The notes: a model not told the origin generated them from the letters alone. DNA of 64,000 bases from Clostridia bacterium (GCA_017468425.1 JAFUIO010000021.1:38683-102682); one strand, 5' to 3'. Shown: positions 8,970 through 19,901, counted from the stretch's first letter. Numbers and translations are program-made.

Positions 8970-9800
8970 ATGAGTTATGCAGATAAAGTTTTTGTTGAAA
9001 ACATCAAAGACATTCTCGAAAACGGTTATTCTGATGAAGAACTGAATGTCCGCCCTAAATGGGAAGACGGCACACCTGCTCACACAATTAAAAAATTCTG
9101 TATGGTAAACAGATACGACCTGAGCAAGGAATTCCCCATTATTACAGTAAGAAAAACATTTTTCAAAAGCTGTATAAAAGAACTGCTCTGGATATGGCAG
9201 AAGAAATCAAATAAAATTTCCGAACTCGATTCTCACATCTGGGATTCGTGGGCAGATGAAAATGGTACAATCGGCAAGGCTTACGGCTATCAGTTAGGCG
9301 TTAAGCACAAATATCCTGAAGGTGAATTCGACCAGGTTGACAGAGTACTTTACGACCTGAAGCACAACCCTGCAAGCAGAAGAATTATGACTAACCTTTA
9401 TAACCACCACGATTTAAACGAAATGGGACTTGCACCCTGCGCTTACGGACTTATCCTTAACGTAACAGGCGATAAGCTCAACGCAATTCTCAACCAGCGT
9501 TCACAGGATATGCTTACTGCAAACAACTGGAATGTGTGCCAGTATGCAGTGCTTGTTCATATGTTTGCTCAGGTGAGCGGACTTAAGGTTGGCGAATTTG
9601 TTCACGTTGTGGCAGATGCTCACATTTACGACAGACATATCCCTCAGGTTAAGAAGCTTATTGAAAACGAACAGTTTGAAGCACCTGTTTTCAAAATTGA
9701 TACAAGCATCAAAAATTTCTACGATTTTACAGTAGACAGTTTCAGTCTTGAAAACTACAAGGCAAATGATTTCAACGAGAAAATCGAGGTGGCAATCTGA
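8970..9800 (+). CDS. thyA: Thymidylate synthase
   Basis: A 276-residue ThyA-type enzyme that methylates dUMP to dTMP using methylene-tetrahydrofolate, producing dihydrofolate. The nucleophile is Cys157 in MGLAPCAYGLIL; supporting motifs are the SRRIM phosphate-binding Arg pair, QRSQDM and VADAHIYDRHI. The usual ThyA motif is PCH; here the residue after the cysteine is Ala, and the LPFN loop is replaced by ANNWNV. This looks like a divergent ThyA subgroup, not a damaged gene, because the rest is intact. AAGGAG precedes the ATG. The stop overlaps the folA start (TGATG), coupling the enzyme with the reductase that recycles its product. Confidence 0.93.
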   Translation: MSYADKVFVENIKDILENGYSDEELNVRPKWEDGTPAHTIKKFCMVNRYDLSKEFPIITVRKTFFKSCIKELLWIWQKKSNKISELDSHIWDSWADENGTIGKAYGYQLGVKHKYPEGEFDQVDRVLYDLKHNPASRRIMTNLYNHHDLNEMGLAPCAYGLILNVTGDKLNAILNQRSQDMLTANNWNVCQYAVLVHMFAQVSGLKVGEFVHVVADAHIYDRHIPQVKKLIENEQFEAPVFKIDTSIKNFYDFTVDSFSLENYKANDFNEKIEVAI

Positions 9801-10291
9801 TGTTTCAGGTAGTGGCAGTAGATAAAAACTGGGGAATAGGCAATGACGGAAATCTCCTTTTCCATATTTCAGAAGACCTGAAAAATTTCCGCAGTCTTAC
9901 AACAGGCAAAACAGTTATTCTCGGCAGAAAAACTCTTGCAACCTTCCCGAAAGGTGCTCCCCTTAAAAACAGACGTAACGTTATTCTTTCAAGAGACGAA
10001 AGTTACTCTGTTGAAGGTGCAGAAGTTGCAAGAAGCGTTGAAGATGCCGTAAATCTTCTTAAGGATGAAGATACAGATAACATTGTTGTTATCGGCGGTG
10101 AATCAATTTACAGACAGATGCTCCCCTACTGCGATACGGCAATCGTTACTAAAATCGATGCCGAAGCAGAAAAGAGCGACAAATTCTTCCCCAACCTTGA
10201 TGAGGATAAGGAATGGTATCTTGCCGAAGAAAGTGAAGAAAAAGAAGAAAACGGAATCAAATTCAGGTTCTGTACTTACAAGAGAAAATAA
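9800..10291 (+). CDS. folA: Dihydrofolate reductase
   Basis: A 163-residue DHFR that reduces dihydrofolate to tetrahydrofolate with NADPH. Visible motifs: VVAVDKNWGIGNDGNLLFHISEDL (substrate site with the acidic residue in the SEDLKNF helix), TVILGRKTLATFP, RRNVILSRD and the VVIGGESIYRQMLP cofactor loop. Length is typical. It overlaps thyA by one base, so it is translated in step with the enzyme that produces dihydrofolate. A bidirectional terminator follows directly. Confidence 0.95.
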   Translation: MFQVVAVDKNWGIGNDGNLLFHISEDLKNFRSLTTGKTVILGRKTLATFPKGAPLKNRRNVILSRDESYSVEGAEVARSVEDAVNLLKDEDTDNIVVIGGESIYRQMLPYCDTAIVTKIDAEAEKSDKFFPNLDEDKEWYLAEESEEKEENGIKFRFCTYKRK

Positions 10292-10302
10292 GCAAAAAAA
10301 AT

Positions 10303-10334
10303 ACGGTGTGGAAAAATCCACACCGTTAATTTTT
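10303..10334. terminator. Bidirectional terminator between folA and dnaJ
   Basis: A 10-base perfect stem (ACGGTGTGGA at 10303-10312 and TCCACACCGT at 10317-10326) with an AAAA loop. A run of A precedes it and a T-rich run follows, so it can terminate both convergent genes. Confidence 0.9.
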
Positions 10335-11513
10335 TTATTTTTTACGTTTGCCGAAGAAGCCTTTCTTTTCTTCAGCACCCGTACTCTTGTATGTTTCTGC
10401 CTGTTTTGCAGAAGGTCCGAACTCATCCTGGAACTGACGGATAAGTTCTTTCTGATGAGAAGAAAGATGTTTAGGCACATCGATATTGATACGGATAAGC
10501 TGGTCACCCTTGCCTCTGCCGTTGAGAATCGGAATACCTCTGCCTTTAAGTACGAAAACTTTACCCGGCTGTGTACCTGCGGGTAAATCGTATTTCACCT
10601 TACCGTCGAGAGTATCTATAAGCAGACTATCTCCAAGCACTGCCTGTGCAAAAGAAACAGTAACATTGCACCATACATTGAAGCCTTCTCTTTCGAAGAA
10701 AGGATGTGCACTTACAAAAACTGCAACCTTAAGGTCGCCTGCGGGGCCACCGTTTGCGCCTTTGTTACCTTCTCCGCGGATGTTGATAACCTGTCTGTCA
10801 TCAATACCTGCAGGAACATTCACTTCAATAGTTGCACGTTTTGAAATTCTGCCGTTTCCGTGACATTTTTGGCAAGGAGAAGAAATAATTTTACCTTTAC
10901 CGCCACAGCGTGTACACTGCCTTGTGGTGGACATAACACCGAAAGGTGTTCTTTGCTGAACATTCACCTGACCTCTGCCGTTACATTCGGGGCAAGTGGT
11001 AGGATTAGTACCTTTCTGTGCTCCTGAGCCTGAACATTCGGGACAAACTTCAATACGGTTAATTTCAACAGTTCTCTTGCAACCTTTTGCTGCTTCTTCA
11101 AAAGAAACAGTAACTCTCGACTGCAAATCTTCACCGCGTCTGGGAGCGTTGGGGTTTGCTCTGGATCCGCCACCTCCGAATCCGCCACCGAAGAAACTGC
11201 CGAAAATATCGCCAAGGTCGAATTCCATTCCGTCTCCGAATCCGCCGCCAAAGCCACCTGCTCCGCCACCGGCACCAAAGTTGGGGTCTACACCTGCGTG
11301 GCCGAACTGGTCGTAACGGGCTTTCTTTGTGCTGTCTGAAAGCACTTCGTAGGCTTCGTTGACCTCTTTGAAATTCTCCTCCGCAGTTTTATCGCCGGGA
11401 TTAAGGTCAGGATGGTACTTTTTAGCCATCTTTCTGTATGCTTTTTTAATTTCATCGTCTGAAGCGCCTTTCTGAACGCCAAGCACTTCGTAATAATCGC
11501 GTTTATCAGCCAA
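10335..11513 (-). CDS. dnaJ: Chaperone protein DnaJ
   Basis: A 392-residue Hsp40 co-chaperone that delivers substrates to DnaK and stimulates its ATPase. The J domain has DYYEVLGV and the HPD tripeptide ([10 protein letters not shown]); a Gly/Phe-rich linker follows; then four zinc-finger repeats [24 protein letters not shown] and CQKCHGNG; then the C-terminal substrate domain. I chose a TTG start at 11513 because the protein then begins (M)ADKRDYYEV as in other DnaJ proteins and AAGGAG lies 9 bases upstream; an ATG 42 bases earlier would add a Lys-rich leader absent from the family. It is the last gene of the hrcA operon. Confidence 0.95.
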   Translation of the reverse strand: MADKRDYYEVLGVQKGASDDEIKKAYRKMAKKYHPDLNPGDKTAEENFKEVNEAYEVLSDSTKKARYDQFGHAGVDPNFGAGGGAGGFGGGFGDGMEFDLGDIFGSFFGGGFGGGGSRANPNAPRRGEDLQSRVTVSFEEAAKGCKRTVEINRIEVCPECSGSGAQKGTNPTTCPECNGRGQVNVQQRTPFGVMSTTRQCTRCGGKGKIISSPCQKCHGNGRISKRATIEVNVPAGIDDRQVINIRGEGNKGANGGPAGDLKVAVFVSAHPFFEREGFNVWCNVTVSFAQAVLGDSLLIDTLDGKVKYDLPAGTQPGKVFVLKGRGIPILNGRGKGDQLIRINIDVPKHLSSHQKELIRQFQDEFGPSAKQAETYKSTGAEEKKGFFGKRKK

Positions 11514-11540
11514 TAATACCGGCTCCTTTTTCTTTACATA

Positions 11541-11578
11541 ACAAGGGCGAACCAAATAAAATCCGGTTCGTCACTTGT
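11541..11578 (-). other. Hairpin in the dnaK-dnaJ intergenic space
   Basis: On the minus strand an outer ACAAG/CTTGT stem and an inner CGAACC/GGTTCG stem can pair around an AT-rich loop. No T-run follows, so it is more likely an RNA-processing or stability element than a terminator. It lies just upstream of the dnaJ ribosome binding site. Confidence 0.45.
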
Positions 11579-11627
11579 CTATTGTAACACTAACTTATGA
11601 ATAAATCATTAATATTTATAAGATATA

Positions 11628-13481
<1,854 letters not shown>

Positions 13482-13499
13482 TTACTTATTTGATATATT

Positions 13500-14015
13500 T
13501 TAATTTGCAACTTTTACTACTGCGTGACGGATAATTCTGTCGCCCATTCTGTATCCCTTGCTGAAAACTTCTGCAATTGAGTTTTCACCAAGTGTATCAT
13601 CATCAACGTGCATTACGCCGCTGTGAATGTTGGGGTCAAATTCTTCGCCTTTTTCGCCGAATTTCTCTACTGAATTTTTAGCGAGAATATCGTCAAACTG
13701 TTTTGAAATCATCTCAAAACCTTTGCGAAGGTCTTCTGCACTGCCGTTTTCGTTTGCAAGTGCTCTTTCGAAATTATCAGCTACTGCAAGAAGTTCACCG
13801 ATAAGCTGTGCTTTTGTATCGCCGTGAATTGCCTCTTTCTCACGCTGTGTGCGTTTTCTGAAATTATCATATTCAGCAGCAAGACGAAGCATCTGATTAT
13901 TTTTTTCTTCAAGCTCTTTTTCAAGCTTTTCGATTTTATCTGCTTTTTTCGCTTTCGCTTCTTTTTTAGATTCTTTCTTTTCTTCTTTTACTTCTTCTTT
14001 GATTTCTTCAGCCAC
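13500..14015 (-). CDS. grpE: GrpE nucleotide exchange factor
   Basis: A 171-residue GrpE that releases ADP from DnaK. The N-terminal third is very Lys/Glu-rich (low-complexity, disordered), followed by the long coiled coil with LRLAAEYDNFRKRTQREKE and the C-terminal beta domain with VMHVDDDTLGENSIAEVFSKGYRMGDRIIRHA. The start is GTG, giving MAEEIKEE, with AAAGGGATG upstream; it begins 2 bases after the hrcA stop, consistent with coupled translation. Confidence 0.96.
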   Translation of the reverse strand: MAEEIKEEVKEEKKESKKEAKAKKADKIEKLEKELEEKNNQMLRLAAEYDNFRKRTQREKEAIHGDTKAQLIGELLAVADNFERALANENGSAEDLRKGFEMISKQFDDILAKNSVEKFGEKGEEFDPNIHSGVMHVDDDTLGENSIAEVFSKGYRMGDRIIRHAVVKVAN

Positions 14016-14017
14016 TT

Positions 14018-15043
14018 TTATTCATCCCTTTCTGCACTTATAATTTCGCCGACAAGTTTTGTAAGATATTTAACACTCGGAACAAGTCTTGCATAGTCCA
14101 TTCGAGTCGGGCCTATGATTCCGAATGCACCGCCCATTGAATCCGAAACAGTATACGGTGATACAATCATACTTGAATACTGAAGGGGTGTGAACGGATT
14201 TTCCTTGCCGATATATACATTCAGTCCGTTATTAGTGCCGGAAAGTACATTCAAAAGTGTATCTCGTTTTGAAAGAAATTCCATTATACCGAAAACGTCC
14301 GAACTTATTTCTTTATGATTGAAAAGATTCTGCTGACCGCCCAGAACAATATCTGCGTGCATGGCTTCCTGAGCTAAATCTGAAAGTGCCACAACAATGG
14401 GGCTCATTGCAAGAGCATATTCACCCAACGACACCACAAGGCTCTGCAGAACCATATCTGCCATACTTTTAAGCGGTTTGCCGATAAATTTTTCGGCTGC
14501 CATTTTATAAAAAATCTGCACAATTTCTTCTGTGATATCAGCGTCTGTTCTGCAGACTTTATTTTTAAGTATACCTGATGAAGTGAGCATTACCACAATT
14601 GCAGTTCTTCTGCTTACAGGCACAAGCTCAACCTTACGGATTGATGCTCCCACACTTGTAGGCGTTGTTGTGACAACGGCACAATCTGTAATATCTGCCA
14701 GAATTGCTGATGCTTCCCTGAGAAGTTTTTCCGGGTCGCCGAAGTGAGTTCCCAGCATCATATCAATGCGTCTGCGCTGGTCTTCTTCCACAGAGCGTTC
14801 GCACATCAGCTCATCTACATAATATCTGTAACCCTTTTGTGTGGGGATTCTGCCTGATGATGTGTGAGGCTGCTCAAGATAACCCATTTCAGCAAGTTCA
14901 GCCATTTCGTTTCTGACAGTTGCAGAGGATACGGAAATATCCGAACTTTCAAGAAGCATCTTTGAACCTACAGGTTCGCCTGTTTTGATGTATCTTTCAA
15001 TAACGGCTGCAAGAATCTGCTTTTTACGCTCTGTCATTCCCAT
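14018..15043 (-). CDS. hrcA: Heat-inducible transcription repressor HrcA
   Basis: A 341-residue repressor of class I heat-shock genes that binds CIRCE and is kept active by GroE. The N-terminal winged helix contains ERKKQILAAVIERYIKTGEPVGS and SSATVRNEMAELAEMGYLEQPHTSSGRIPT, both diagnostic. The GAF-like C-terminal domain ends with GAFGIIGPTRMDYARLVPSVKYL. It heads the operon, with a matching CIRCE element in its own leader, so it should repress itself together with grpE, dnaK and dnaJ. Confidence 0.98.
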   Translation of the reverse strand: MGMTERKKQILAAVIERYIKTGEPVGSKMLLESSDISVSSATVRNEMAELAEMGYLEQPHTSSGRIPTQKGYRYYVDELMCERSVEEDQRRRIDMMLGTHFGDPEKLLREASAILADITDCAVVTTTPTSVGASIRKVELVPVSRRTAIVVMLTSSGILKNKVCRTDADITEEIVQIFYKMAAEKFIGKPLKSMADMVLQSLVVSLGEYALAMSPIVVALSDLAQEAMHADIVLGGQQNLFNHKEISSDVFGIMEFLSKRDTLLNVLSGTNNGLNVYIGKENPFTPLQYSSMIVSPYTVSDSMGGAFGIIGPTRMDYARLVPSVKYLTKLVGEIISAERDE

Positions 15044-15068
15044 ATTCTCACCGTCCTTATATGTTGCT

Positions 15069-15095
15069 TTAGCACTCGATAAACGAGAGTGCTAA
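15069..15095. promoter_or_regulatory. CIRCE operator of HrcA
   Basis: Perfect inverted repeat: TTAGCACTC at 15069-15077, a 9-base spacer, and GAGTGCTAA at 15087-15095. This matches the CIRCE consensus at every position. It lies between the predicted -10 (15107-15112) and the hrcA start codon, the usual place for HrcA repression. Confidence 0.98.
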
Positions 15096-15106
15096 AGTCT
15101 ACATAT

Positions 15107-15135
15107 AATATACAACTGATGGTAAATAAAGTCAA
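15107..15135 (-). promoter_or_regulatory. SigA-type promoter of the hrcA operon
   Basis: Reading the minus strand: -35 TTGACT (15130-15135), 17-base spacer, -10 TATATT (15107-15112). The transcript would start just before or within CIRCE. Confidence 0.8.
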
Positions 15136-15157
15136 TATTTCAAATGTAAACCTTTTG

Positions 15158-17593
15158 TTAATTAACTTCATCGAATATGAAATTTTCCTGATTTACATTG
15201 CATATATACTTTTTACCCGCTTTTACTTTACCGTCAAGCATCAGTTCAGAGAGCGTATCTTCAATTTTTGACTGAATTGCACGTCGCAGAGGTCTTGCAC
15301 CGTAAACAGGGTCAAAACCTGCAGCGGCAATTTTGCTGATTGCTTCTTCTGAAAAATCAATTTCAATATCAAGCTGTGCCACTCTCTTTTTAAGAGAATT
15401 GAGCATTCTGCCTGCTATTTCTTCAATATCTTTCTGCATAAGCTGTCTGAAAACAATGATATCGTCAATTCTGTTCAGGAATTCAGGCTTGAAGCACTGT
15501 TTCAATTCGCCTAAAACAGATTCCTTGATTTTTTCGTGAGAAATGTTTTCAGATGATTCTGCAGAGAATCCGAAAGATGATTTCTTATCGGTTATAAGCT
15601 TTGCGCCTACGTTTGAAGTCATAATAATGATACTGTTTTTGAAATCGACTTTTCTGCCCTGGGAATCGGTAAGTATACCGTCTTCAAGAATCTGGAGAAG
15701 AATGTTGAAAACATCGGGATGTGCTTTTTCAATTTCATCAAACAGAACAACGGAATAAGGTTTTCTGCGGATAGCCTCTGTAAGCTGTCCGCCTTCATCG
15801 TAACCTACGTATCCGGGAGGAGAGCCTACAAGCCTTGACACCGTATGCTTTTCCATATATTCTGACATATCAAAGCGGATTATTGCACTTTCAGAGCCGA
15901 ACATTGACTCGGCAAGAGTTTTGCAAAGCTCTGTTTTACCAACACCTGTAGGACCAAGGAAAATGAATGAGCCTGTCGGTCGTTTCGGGTCTTTAAGACC
16001 TGCCCTGCCGCGTCTGATTGCTTTTGCAACTGCAGTTACCGCTTCATCCTGACCTACTATTCTTTCGTGAAGTACATCTTCCATTTTAAGAAGTCTTGCA
16101 CTTTCTTCTTCCGTTAACTGTGTTACTGGGATTCCTGTCCAGTCTGCCACAATTTCTGCAATTTCTTCTGCAGTTACTTCACCGCTGAAAGACTGCAACT
16201 CTTTGCGACGTGTTTCTTTCTTTTCTTCCAGGAGAGAAGTAAGCTTCTTTTCTTCATCGCGTAATTCTGCAGCGGTTTCAAAATCCTGATTTGCCACAGC
16301 GTGTTCTTTTTCGCCGCGGATTGATTTGATTTTATCTTCCATTTCTTTCAAATCAGCGGGCATTGTGTAAGCACGAAGCCTTACTTTTGAAGATGCCTCA
16401 TCTATTAAATCTATGGCTTTATCGGGCAGAAATCTGTCACCGATATATCTTGATGAAAGTTTAACGGCTGCATCTATGGCTTCTTGAGTAATTTTAATTT
16501 TGTGGTGTGCCTCGTATTTATCCTTAAGACCTTTGAGAATTTCGATTGCCTCTTCTTCACTTGGTTCACCTACCATAACAGGCTGAAAACGTCTTTCCAG
16601 AGCCGCATCTTTCTCAATATGCTTTCTGTATTCATCAATGGTAGTAGCACCGATAAGCTGAATTTCGCCACGTGCAAGTGAGGGCTTCAGAATATTGGCA
16701 GCGTCAACTGCACCTTCTGCCGAACCTGCACCGATAAGAGTGTGAATTTCATCTATGAACAGAATCACGTCACCTGCTTTTTTTACTTCATCCATAGCAG
16801 TTTTGATTCTTTCTTCAAAATCACCCCTGTATTTTGTACCGGCTACCATACCTGTAAGGTCAAGGGTATAAAGCTTTTTATCTTTAAGAAGTTCAGGTAC
16901 TTCCCCTTCTGCAATTTTAAGGGCAAGTCCTTCTGCGATTGCAGTTTTACCTACACCCGGCTCACCGATAAGGCAAGGATTATTTTTTGTTCTGCGTGAC
17001 AGAATCTGAATTACTCTTTCAATTTCTTTCTGTCTGCCGATAACAGGGTCTATTTTATTCTGCATTGCAAGTTCAGTAAGGTTTCTGCCGAACTTTTCAA
17101 GAGTGGGCACAGATGATTTTGCTTTTGCGTTGCCTTTCTTTGCATTGTCACCGCCTGATGACTCAAAGGCTTTGCTTATTTCTGATGCAATTTCATTAAC
17201 CTGAACTCCGAGTTCGGAAATAATACTCACTGCGAGACCTTCGCTTTCCTTTATAATAGAAAGCAATATATGCTCTGTTCCCACAAGTGCCTGACCTGAG
17301 GTTGAGGCAAGGGATGCAGAATATTCAACGATGTGTTTTGAACGGGGTGTGAAATCTGCAGGAGTGAGTGATGTGGGAGTGCCTACACCTATACTCATCC
17401 TTAAGATATCTTCTACTTTTTCTTTAGTTATGCCTTTTGAGGAGAGAACACTTGACGCCACTCCGTCCACAGACAAAAGACCCATCAGAAGATGTTCACT
17501 GCCCACATACGCATGGCCTAAATTTTCAGCAGAAATCATCGCTTCATTCAAAGCCATATTTGCTTTTTCGGTAAAACCTGAAAATTTATACAT
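15158..17593 (-). CDS. clpC: ATP-dependent Clp protease ATP-binding subunit ClpC
   Basis: An 811-residue class I Clp ATPase that unfolds substrates for ClpP. Two N-terminal Clp repeats (about 1-140) include [15 protein letters not shown] and [15 protein letters not shown] module 1 has Walker [14 protein letters not shown] (about 205); a UVR-containing middle domain follows ([20 protein letters not shown]); AAA module 2 has [20 protein letters not shown] (about 545). The N-terminal and middle domains are where McsB-type adaptors bind in the family. It is the last gene of the ctsR operon. No convincing terminator separates it from the hrcA promoter 115 bases downstream. Confidence 0.96.
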   Translation of the reverse strand: MYKFSGFTEKANMALNEAMISAENLGHAYVGSEHLLMGLLSVDGVASSVLSSKGITKEKVEDILRMSIGVGTPTSLTPADFTPRSKHIVEYSASLASTSGQALVGTEHILLSIIKESEGLAVSIISELGVQVNEIASEISKAFESSGGDNAKKGNAKAKSSVPTLEKFGRNLTELAMQNKIDPVIGRQKEIERVIQILSRRTKNNPCLIGEPGVGKTAIAEGLALKIAEGEVPELLKDKKLYTLDLTGMVAGTKYRGDFEERIKTAMDEVKKAGDVILFIDEIHTLIGAGSAEGAVDAANILKPSLARGEIQLIGATTIDEYRKHIEKDAALERRFQPVMVGEPSEEEAIEILKGLKDKYEAHHKIKITQEAIDAAVKLSSRYIGDRFLPDKAIDLIDEASSKVRLRAYTMPADLKEMEDKIKSIRGEKEHAVANQDFETAAELRDEEKKLTSLLEEKKETRRKELQSFSGEVTAEEIAEIVADWTGIPVTQLTEEESARLLKMEDVLHERIVGQDEAVTAVAKAIRRGRAGLKDPKRPTGSFIFLGPTGVGKTELCKTLAESMFGSESAIIRFDMSEYMEKHTVSRLVGSPPGYVGYDEGGQLTEAIRRKPYSVVLFDEIEKAHPDVFNILLQILEDGILTDSQGRKVDFKNSIIIMTSNVGAKLITDKKSSFGFSAESSENISHEKIKESVLGELKQCFKPEFLNRIDDIIVFRQLMQKDIEEIAGRMLNSLKKRVAQLDIEIDFSEEAISKIAAAGFDPVYGARPLRRAIQSKIEDTLSELMLDGKVKAGKKYICNVNQENFIFDEVN

Positions 17594-17626
17594 AACTGTT
17601 ACCTCCGTTATTTGTATTTTTTAAAT

Positions 17627-18634
17627 TTATTCGCCTAATATTTCTCTTACTTCCTTTGCTCTTAATTTATCTCTTTCTTCTGCATCAAGCATTGATGAAT
17701 TTCTTACATTCACCGTTGCAGGTTGCATATCGGGAATCATTGCGTTGATTTTTTCTGTATCAATGTCAATAATTTTTTCTGCCGATGCAAGTCTTACAAG
17801 AGAAATGAGTTTCATAAATTCGTTTGAAGTAAGCTTTCTTGCATATTTTAAAATTCCGTATGCTCTGAAAATTGAATCAAGATAACTTTCATCTGAAAGC
17901 AATTCTTTTCTTGCGTTTCTTTCCTGTGAAATAATCTGTTTTACAATTGATTCGAGGTTGAAAATTGCTTCTTTTTCGCTGATACCCAAAGTTATCTGAT
18001 TGCTTATCTGATAGATATCACCGCCCGGCTGACTTCCTTCGCCGTATGCACCGCGTATTACAAGGCCAAGCTTTGAAACGGTGGATGCAAGACGGGAAAT
18101 AAGCCCTTGCTTTGTAAGTGCGGGAAGGTGGAGCATAACCGATGCTCTCATTCCTGTGCCCAGATTTGTGGGACACTGGGTGAGAAAGCCTATTCTTTCA
18201 TCAAAAGCGTAGTTTAAAACTCTGCCGATATCTTTTTCAACTTTTTCTGCTTTTTCATATGCTTTTTCAAGATCAAGCCCCGCTTCCATTGCCTGGATTC
18301 TCAGGTGGTCTTCTTCCTGAAGCATTATGCTTACATCTTCTTCATCAGAAAGAATAAGTGCTTTTGATTTTGAAGGACCTGCAAATTCGGGGCTTATGAG
18401 ATGCCTTTCTGCAAGGGAAACCGTCTGAAAAGCAGGAACAGATTCCATTTCAATGAAACTCATATTTTCATTATCGGACAAAACTGCGTCTTTAATCCGT
18501 GAATTTAATTCCTTTTTCTTATCTTCATCAAGTCTGAAAGGGAAAGGATATTCTCTGATGTTTCTTGCAAATCTGATTCTTGTGCTGAGAACAACGTCGC
18601 CTTCCGGGCCGAAATCTCTGTACCATTTACCCAT
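17627..18634 (-). CDS. mcsB: Protein-arginine kinase McsB
   Basis: A 335-residue member of the phosphagen-kinase fold that phosphorylates arginine on CtsR and misfolded proteins, marking them for ClpCP. Visible conserved blocks: STRIRFARNIREYPFPFRL, a GFLTQCPTNLGTGMRASVMLHLP substrate/nucleotide block, and IRGAYGEGSQPGGDIYQISNQITLG. Length is close to the Bacillus enzyme. The start ATG overlaps the mcsA stop by one base (TAATG), typical of this pair, whose products form an active complex. Confidence 0.96.
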   Translation of the reverse strand: MGKWYRDFGPEGDVVLSTRIRFARNIREYPFPFRLDEDKKKELNSRIKDAVLSDNENMSFIEMESVPAFQTVSLAERHLISPEFAGPSKSKALILSDEEDVSIMLQEEDHLRIQAMEAGLDLEKAYEKAEKVEKDIGRVLNYAFDERIGFLTQCPTNLGTGMRASVMLHLPALTKQGLISRLASTVSKLGLVIRGAYGEGSQPGGDIYQISNQITLGISEKEAIFNLESIVKQIISQERNARKELLSDESYLDSIFRAYGILKYARKLTSNEFMKLISLVRLASAEKIIDIDTEKINAMIPDMQPATVNVRNSSMLDAEERDKLRAKEVREILGE

Positions 18635-19146
18635 TACATTTCACTCTCCATTCCCTTGATTTTATCTCTTAATTCTGCTGCTTTTTCAAAATTCTGTTCT
18701 TCTATTGCAACTTTCATTTCTTCCTGAAGTTCTGCAATAATTTCTTCTTTTGTTTTTTCCTTTTTCACTTCGTCAGGCTCTGTTACATTTGCAACCTTGC
18801 CGTTGTGCTGTGTTTTACCGTGAATACGCTGGATTGACGGAAGAAGCATTTCATAGAATTTTTCGTAGCAATCGGCACAACCGATTTTGCCTGTTTTTAC
18901 AATTTCTTCAAAAGACATTCCGCATTTCTCACAACGCTCAACCTTACTGCCTGAAAGCATTGTTTTTGGTTTTGAGAAGAAATTGCCGAAGAAATCGCCT
19001 AAATCAAATCCGAATCCTGAAAATACATCTGTGTAGCCTAACTTCCCTGCACAGTCTGAGCACAGATGAAGCTGCGTATATTCTCCGTTCACAACACTTT
19101 TGATATGAGTTGTGGCCTCATGTTTTTTACAATTCTGACATAACAT
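18634..19146 (-). CDS. mcsA: McsA, activator of McsB
   Basis: A 170-residue zinc-binding protein. It has CXXC pairs MLCQNCKKHEATTH, CSDCAGKLG, CEKCGMSF and GCADCYEKF, and a C-terminal UVR motif (EEQNFEKAAELRDKIKGME). McsA activates the McsB arginine kinase and couples it to ClpC. It starts at ATG 21 bases after ctsR with AGGAGG in between, and shares one base with mcsB. Confidence 0.95.
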   Translation of the reverse strand: MLCQNCKKHEATTHIKSVVNGEYTQLHLCSDCAGKLGYTDVFSGFGFDLGDFFGNFFSKPKTMLSGSKVERCEKCGMSFEEIVKTGKIGCADCYEKFYEMLLPSIQRIHGKTQHNGKVANVTEPDEVKKEKTKEEIIAELQEEMKVAIEEQNFEKAAELRDKIKGMESEM

Positions 19147-19167
19147 AATTTATTCCTCCTCGTTGTA

Positions 19168-19614
19168 TTACATTAAAGTCAATAACATCTGCTTAAAAAT
19201 TGCGGCTCTTATTTCATCGCGTACATCCTGCTGTGCGGCACGTAATGAATTTTCTGAAGTTGCTGCAAGGATAAGTTTTGCAGTTTTGTCGTCAAGCAGA
19301 TTCTGATAATTAAGATTATATAAATGTGCTCTGCACGTTTTATCGTCAAGTTTTAACCCGACTCCGTTTACAACGTGCATAAGCGCTGTACCCTTATCGT
19401 ACTTTGCTCTTGTAATTCGGATATAGCCTCCGCCACCTCTGCGGCTTTCTACTATATAACCGTGTTCGGGCGTAAACCGCGAAGAAATAACGTAGTTTAT
19501 CTGACTCGGTACACAACCGAGAGTTTCCGCCATTTCATTTCGCTGTATTTCTGTATATCCGTCAGTTTCAAGCATTTCCAATATCATCTGAGCTATTGCA
19601 TTACTTAAATTCAT
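19168..19614 (-). CDS. ctsR: Transcriptional repressor CtsR
   Basis: A 148-residue class III heat-shock repressor. The winged-helix region has TEIQRNEMAETLGCVPSQINYVI and the glycine-rich wing SRRGGGGYIRI, which is diagnostic of CtsR. I prefer the ATG at 19614; a GTG at 19623 (three residues longer) is also possible, because the AGTGAGTGAT stretch spanning 19619-19628 can act as a weak ribosome binding site for the ATG only. It heads ctsR-mcsA-mcsB-clpC, and CtsR sites flank its own promoter. Confidence 0.94.
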   Translation of the reverse strand: MNLSNAIAQMILEMLETDGYTEIQRNEMAETLGCVPSQINYVISSRFTPEHGYIVESRRGGGGYIRITRAKYDKGTALMHVVNGVGLKLDDKTCRAHLYNLNYQNLLDDKTAKLILAATSENSLRAAQQDVRDEIRAAIFKQMLLTLM

Positions 19615-19651
19615 ATTAATCACTCACTTATTTTATTCTTGTGTTTTTGAC

Positions 19652-19668
19652 TTTGACTTTCTTTGACC
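19652..19668 (-). promoter_or_regulatory. CtsR operator in the ctsR leader
   Basis: On the minus strand GGTCAAA, three bases (GAA), AGTCAAA: a perfect match to the tandem heptad CtsR consensus. It lies just downstream of the -10 of the ctsR promoter. A third overlapping TTTGACT heptad sits at 19646-19652. Confidence 0.93.
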
Positions 19669-19679
19669 TTACACTAATT

Positions 19680-19707
19680 ATTATAGTCAGTTTTTTCGTT
19701 TTATCAA
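19680..19707 (-). promoter_or_regulatory. SigA-type promoter of the ctsR operon
   Basis: Minus strand: -35 TTGATA (19702-19707), 16-base spacer, -10 TATAAT (19680-19685). It is bracketed by CtsR boxes on both sides. Confidence 0.72.
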
Positions 19708-19708
19708 A

Positions 19709-19725
19709 GGTCAAAAAAGGTCAAA
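19709..19725 (+). promoter_or_regulatory. CtsR operator abutting the ctsR -35
   Basis: GGTCAAA, AAA, GGTCAAA: a second perfect CtsR tandem heptad, starting one base beyond the ctsR -35 element. Further single heptads in the opposite orientation (TTTGACT at 19733-19739) continue the array. Confidence 0.92.
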
Positions 19726-19830
19726 ATTGACTTTTGACTAATCAATATCCGAAATTATCTCCTGTTTTCTCGCTTTTTCTCATTTTTTCTTGATTTTTTG
19801 AATTTTTTATTTTTTGATTTTATCATCAAA

Positions 19831-19864
19831 AGTCAAATAAAGGTCAAAAACTTGATTTTTGACC
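19831..19864 (+). promoter_or_regulatory. CtsR-like heptads at the beta-CASP gene promoter
   Basis: AGTCAAA (19831-19837) and GGTCAAA (19842-19848) are in tandem but with a 4-base gap instead of the consensus 3; an inverted TTTGACC follows at 19858-19864, inside the spacer of the likely promoter. This suggests that CtsR also affects the + strand gene, with weaker support than the two perfect boxes. Confidence 0.6.
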
Positions 19865-19880
19865 AAAATACGTATATACT
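19852..19880 (+). promoter_or_regulatory. Probable SigA promoter of the beta-CASP gene
   Basis: -35 TTGATT (19852-19857), 17-base spacer, -10 TATACT (19875-19880), 22 bases before the start codon. Confidence 0.6.
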
Positions 19881-19901
19881 TTATATAAAGAGGTGATAAT
19901 T

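Noticed and set aside
10996..11316. Pro-rich open frame of 106 codons on the + strand opposite dnaJ
   Set aside because: It is the complement of the Gly-rich G/F and zinc-finger coding region; no ribosome binding site, and DnaJ on the minus strand is certain.
19741..19830. Long T-rich tract as a phase-variable or structured RNA element
   Set aside because: No repeating unit or stable fold; it is plain AT-rich spacer between CtsR sites.
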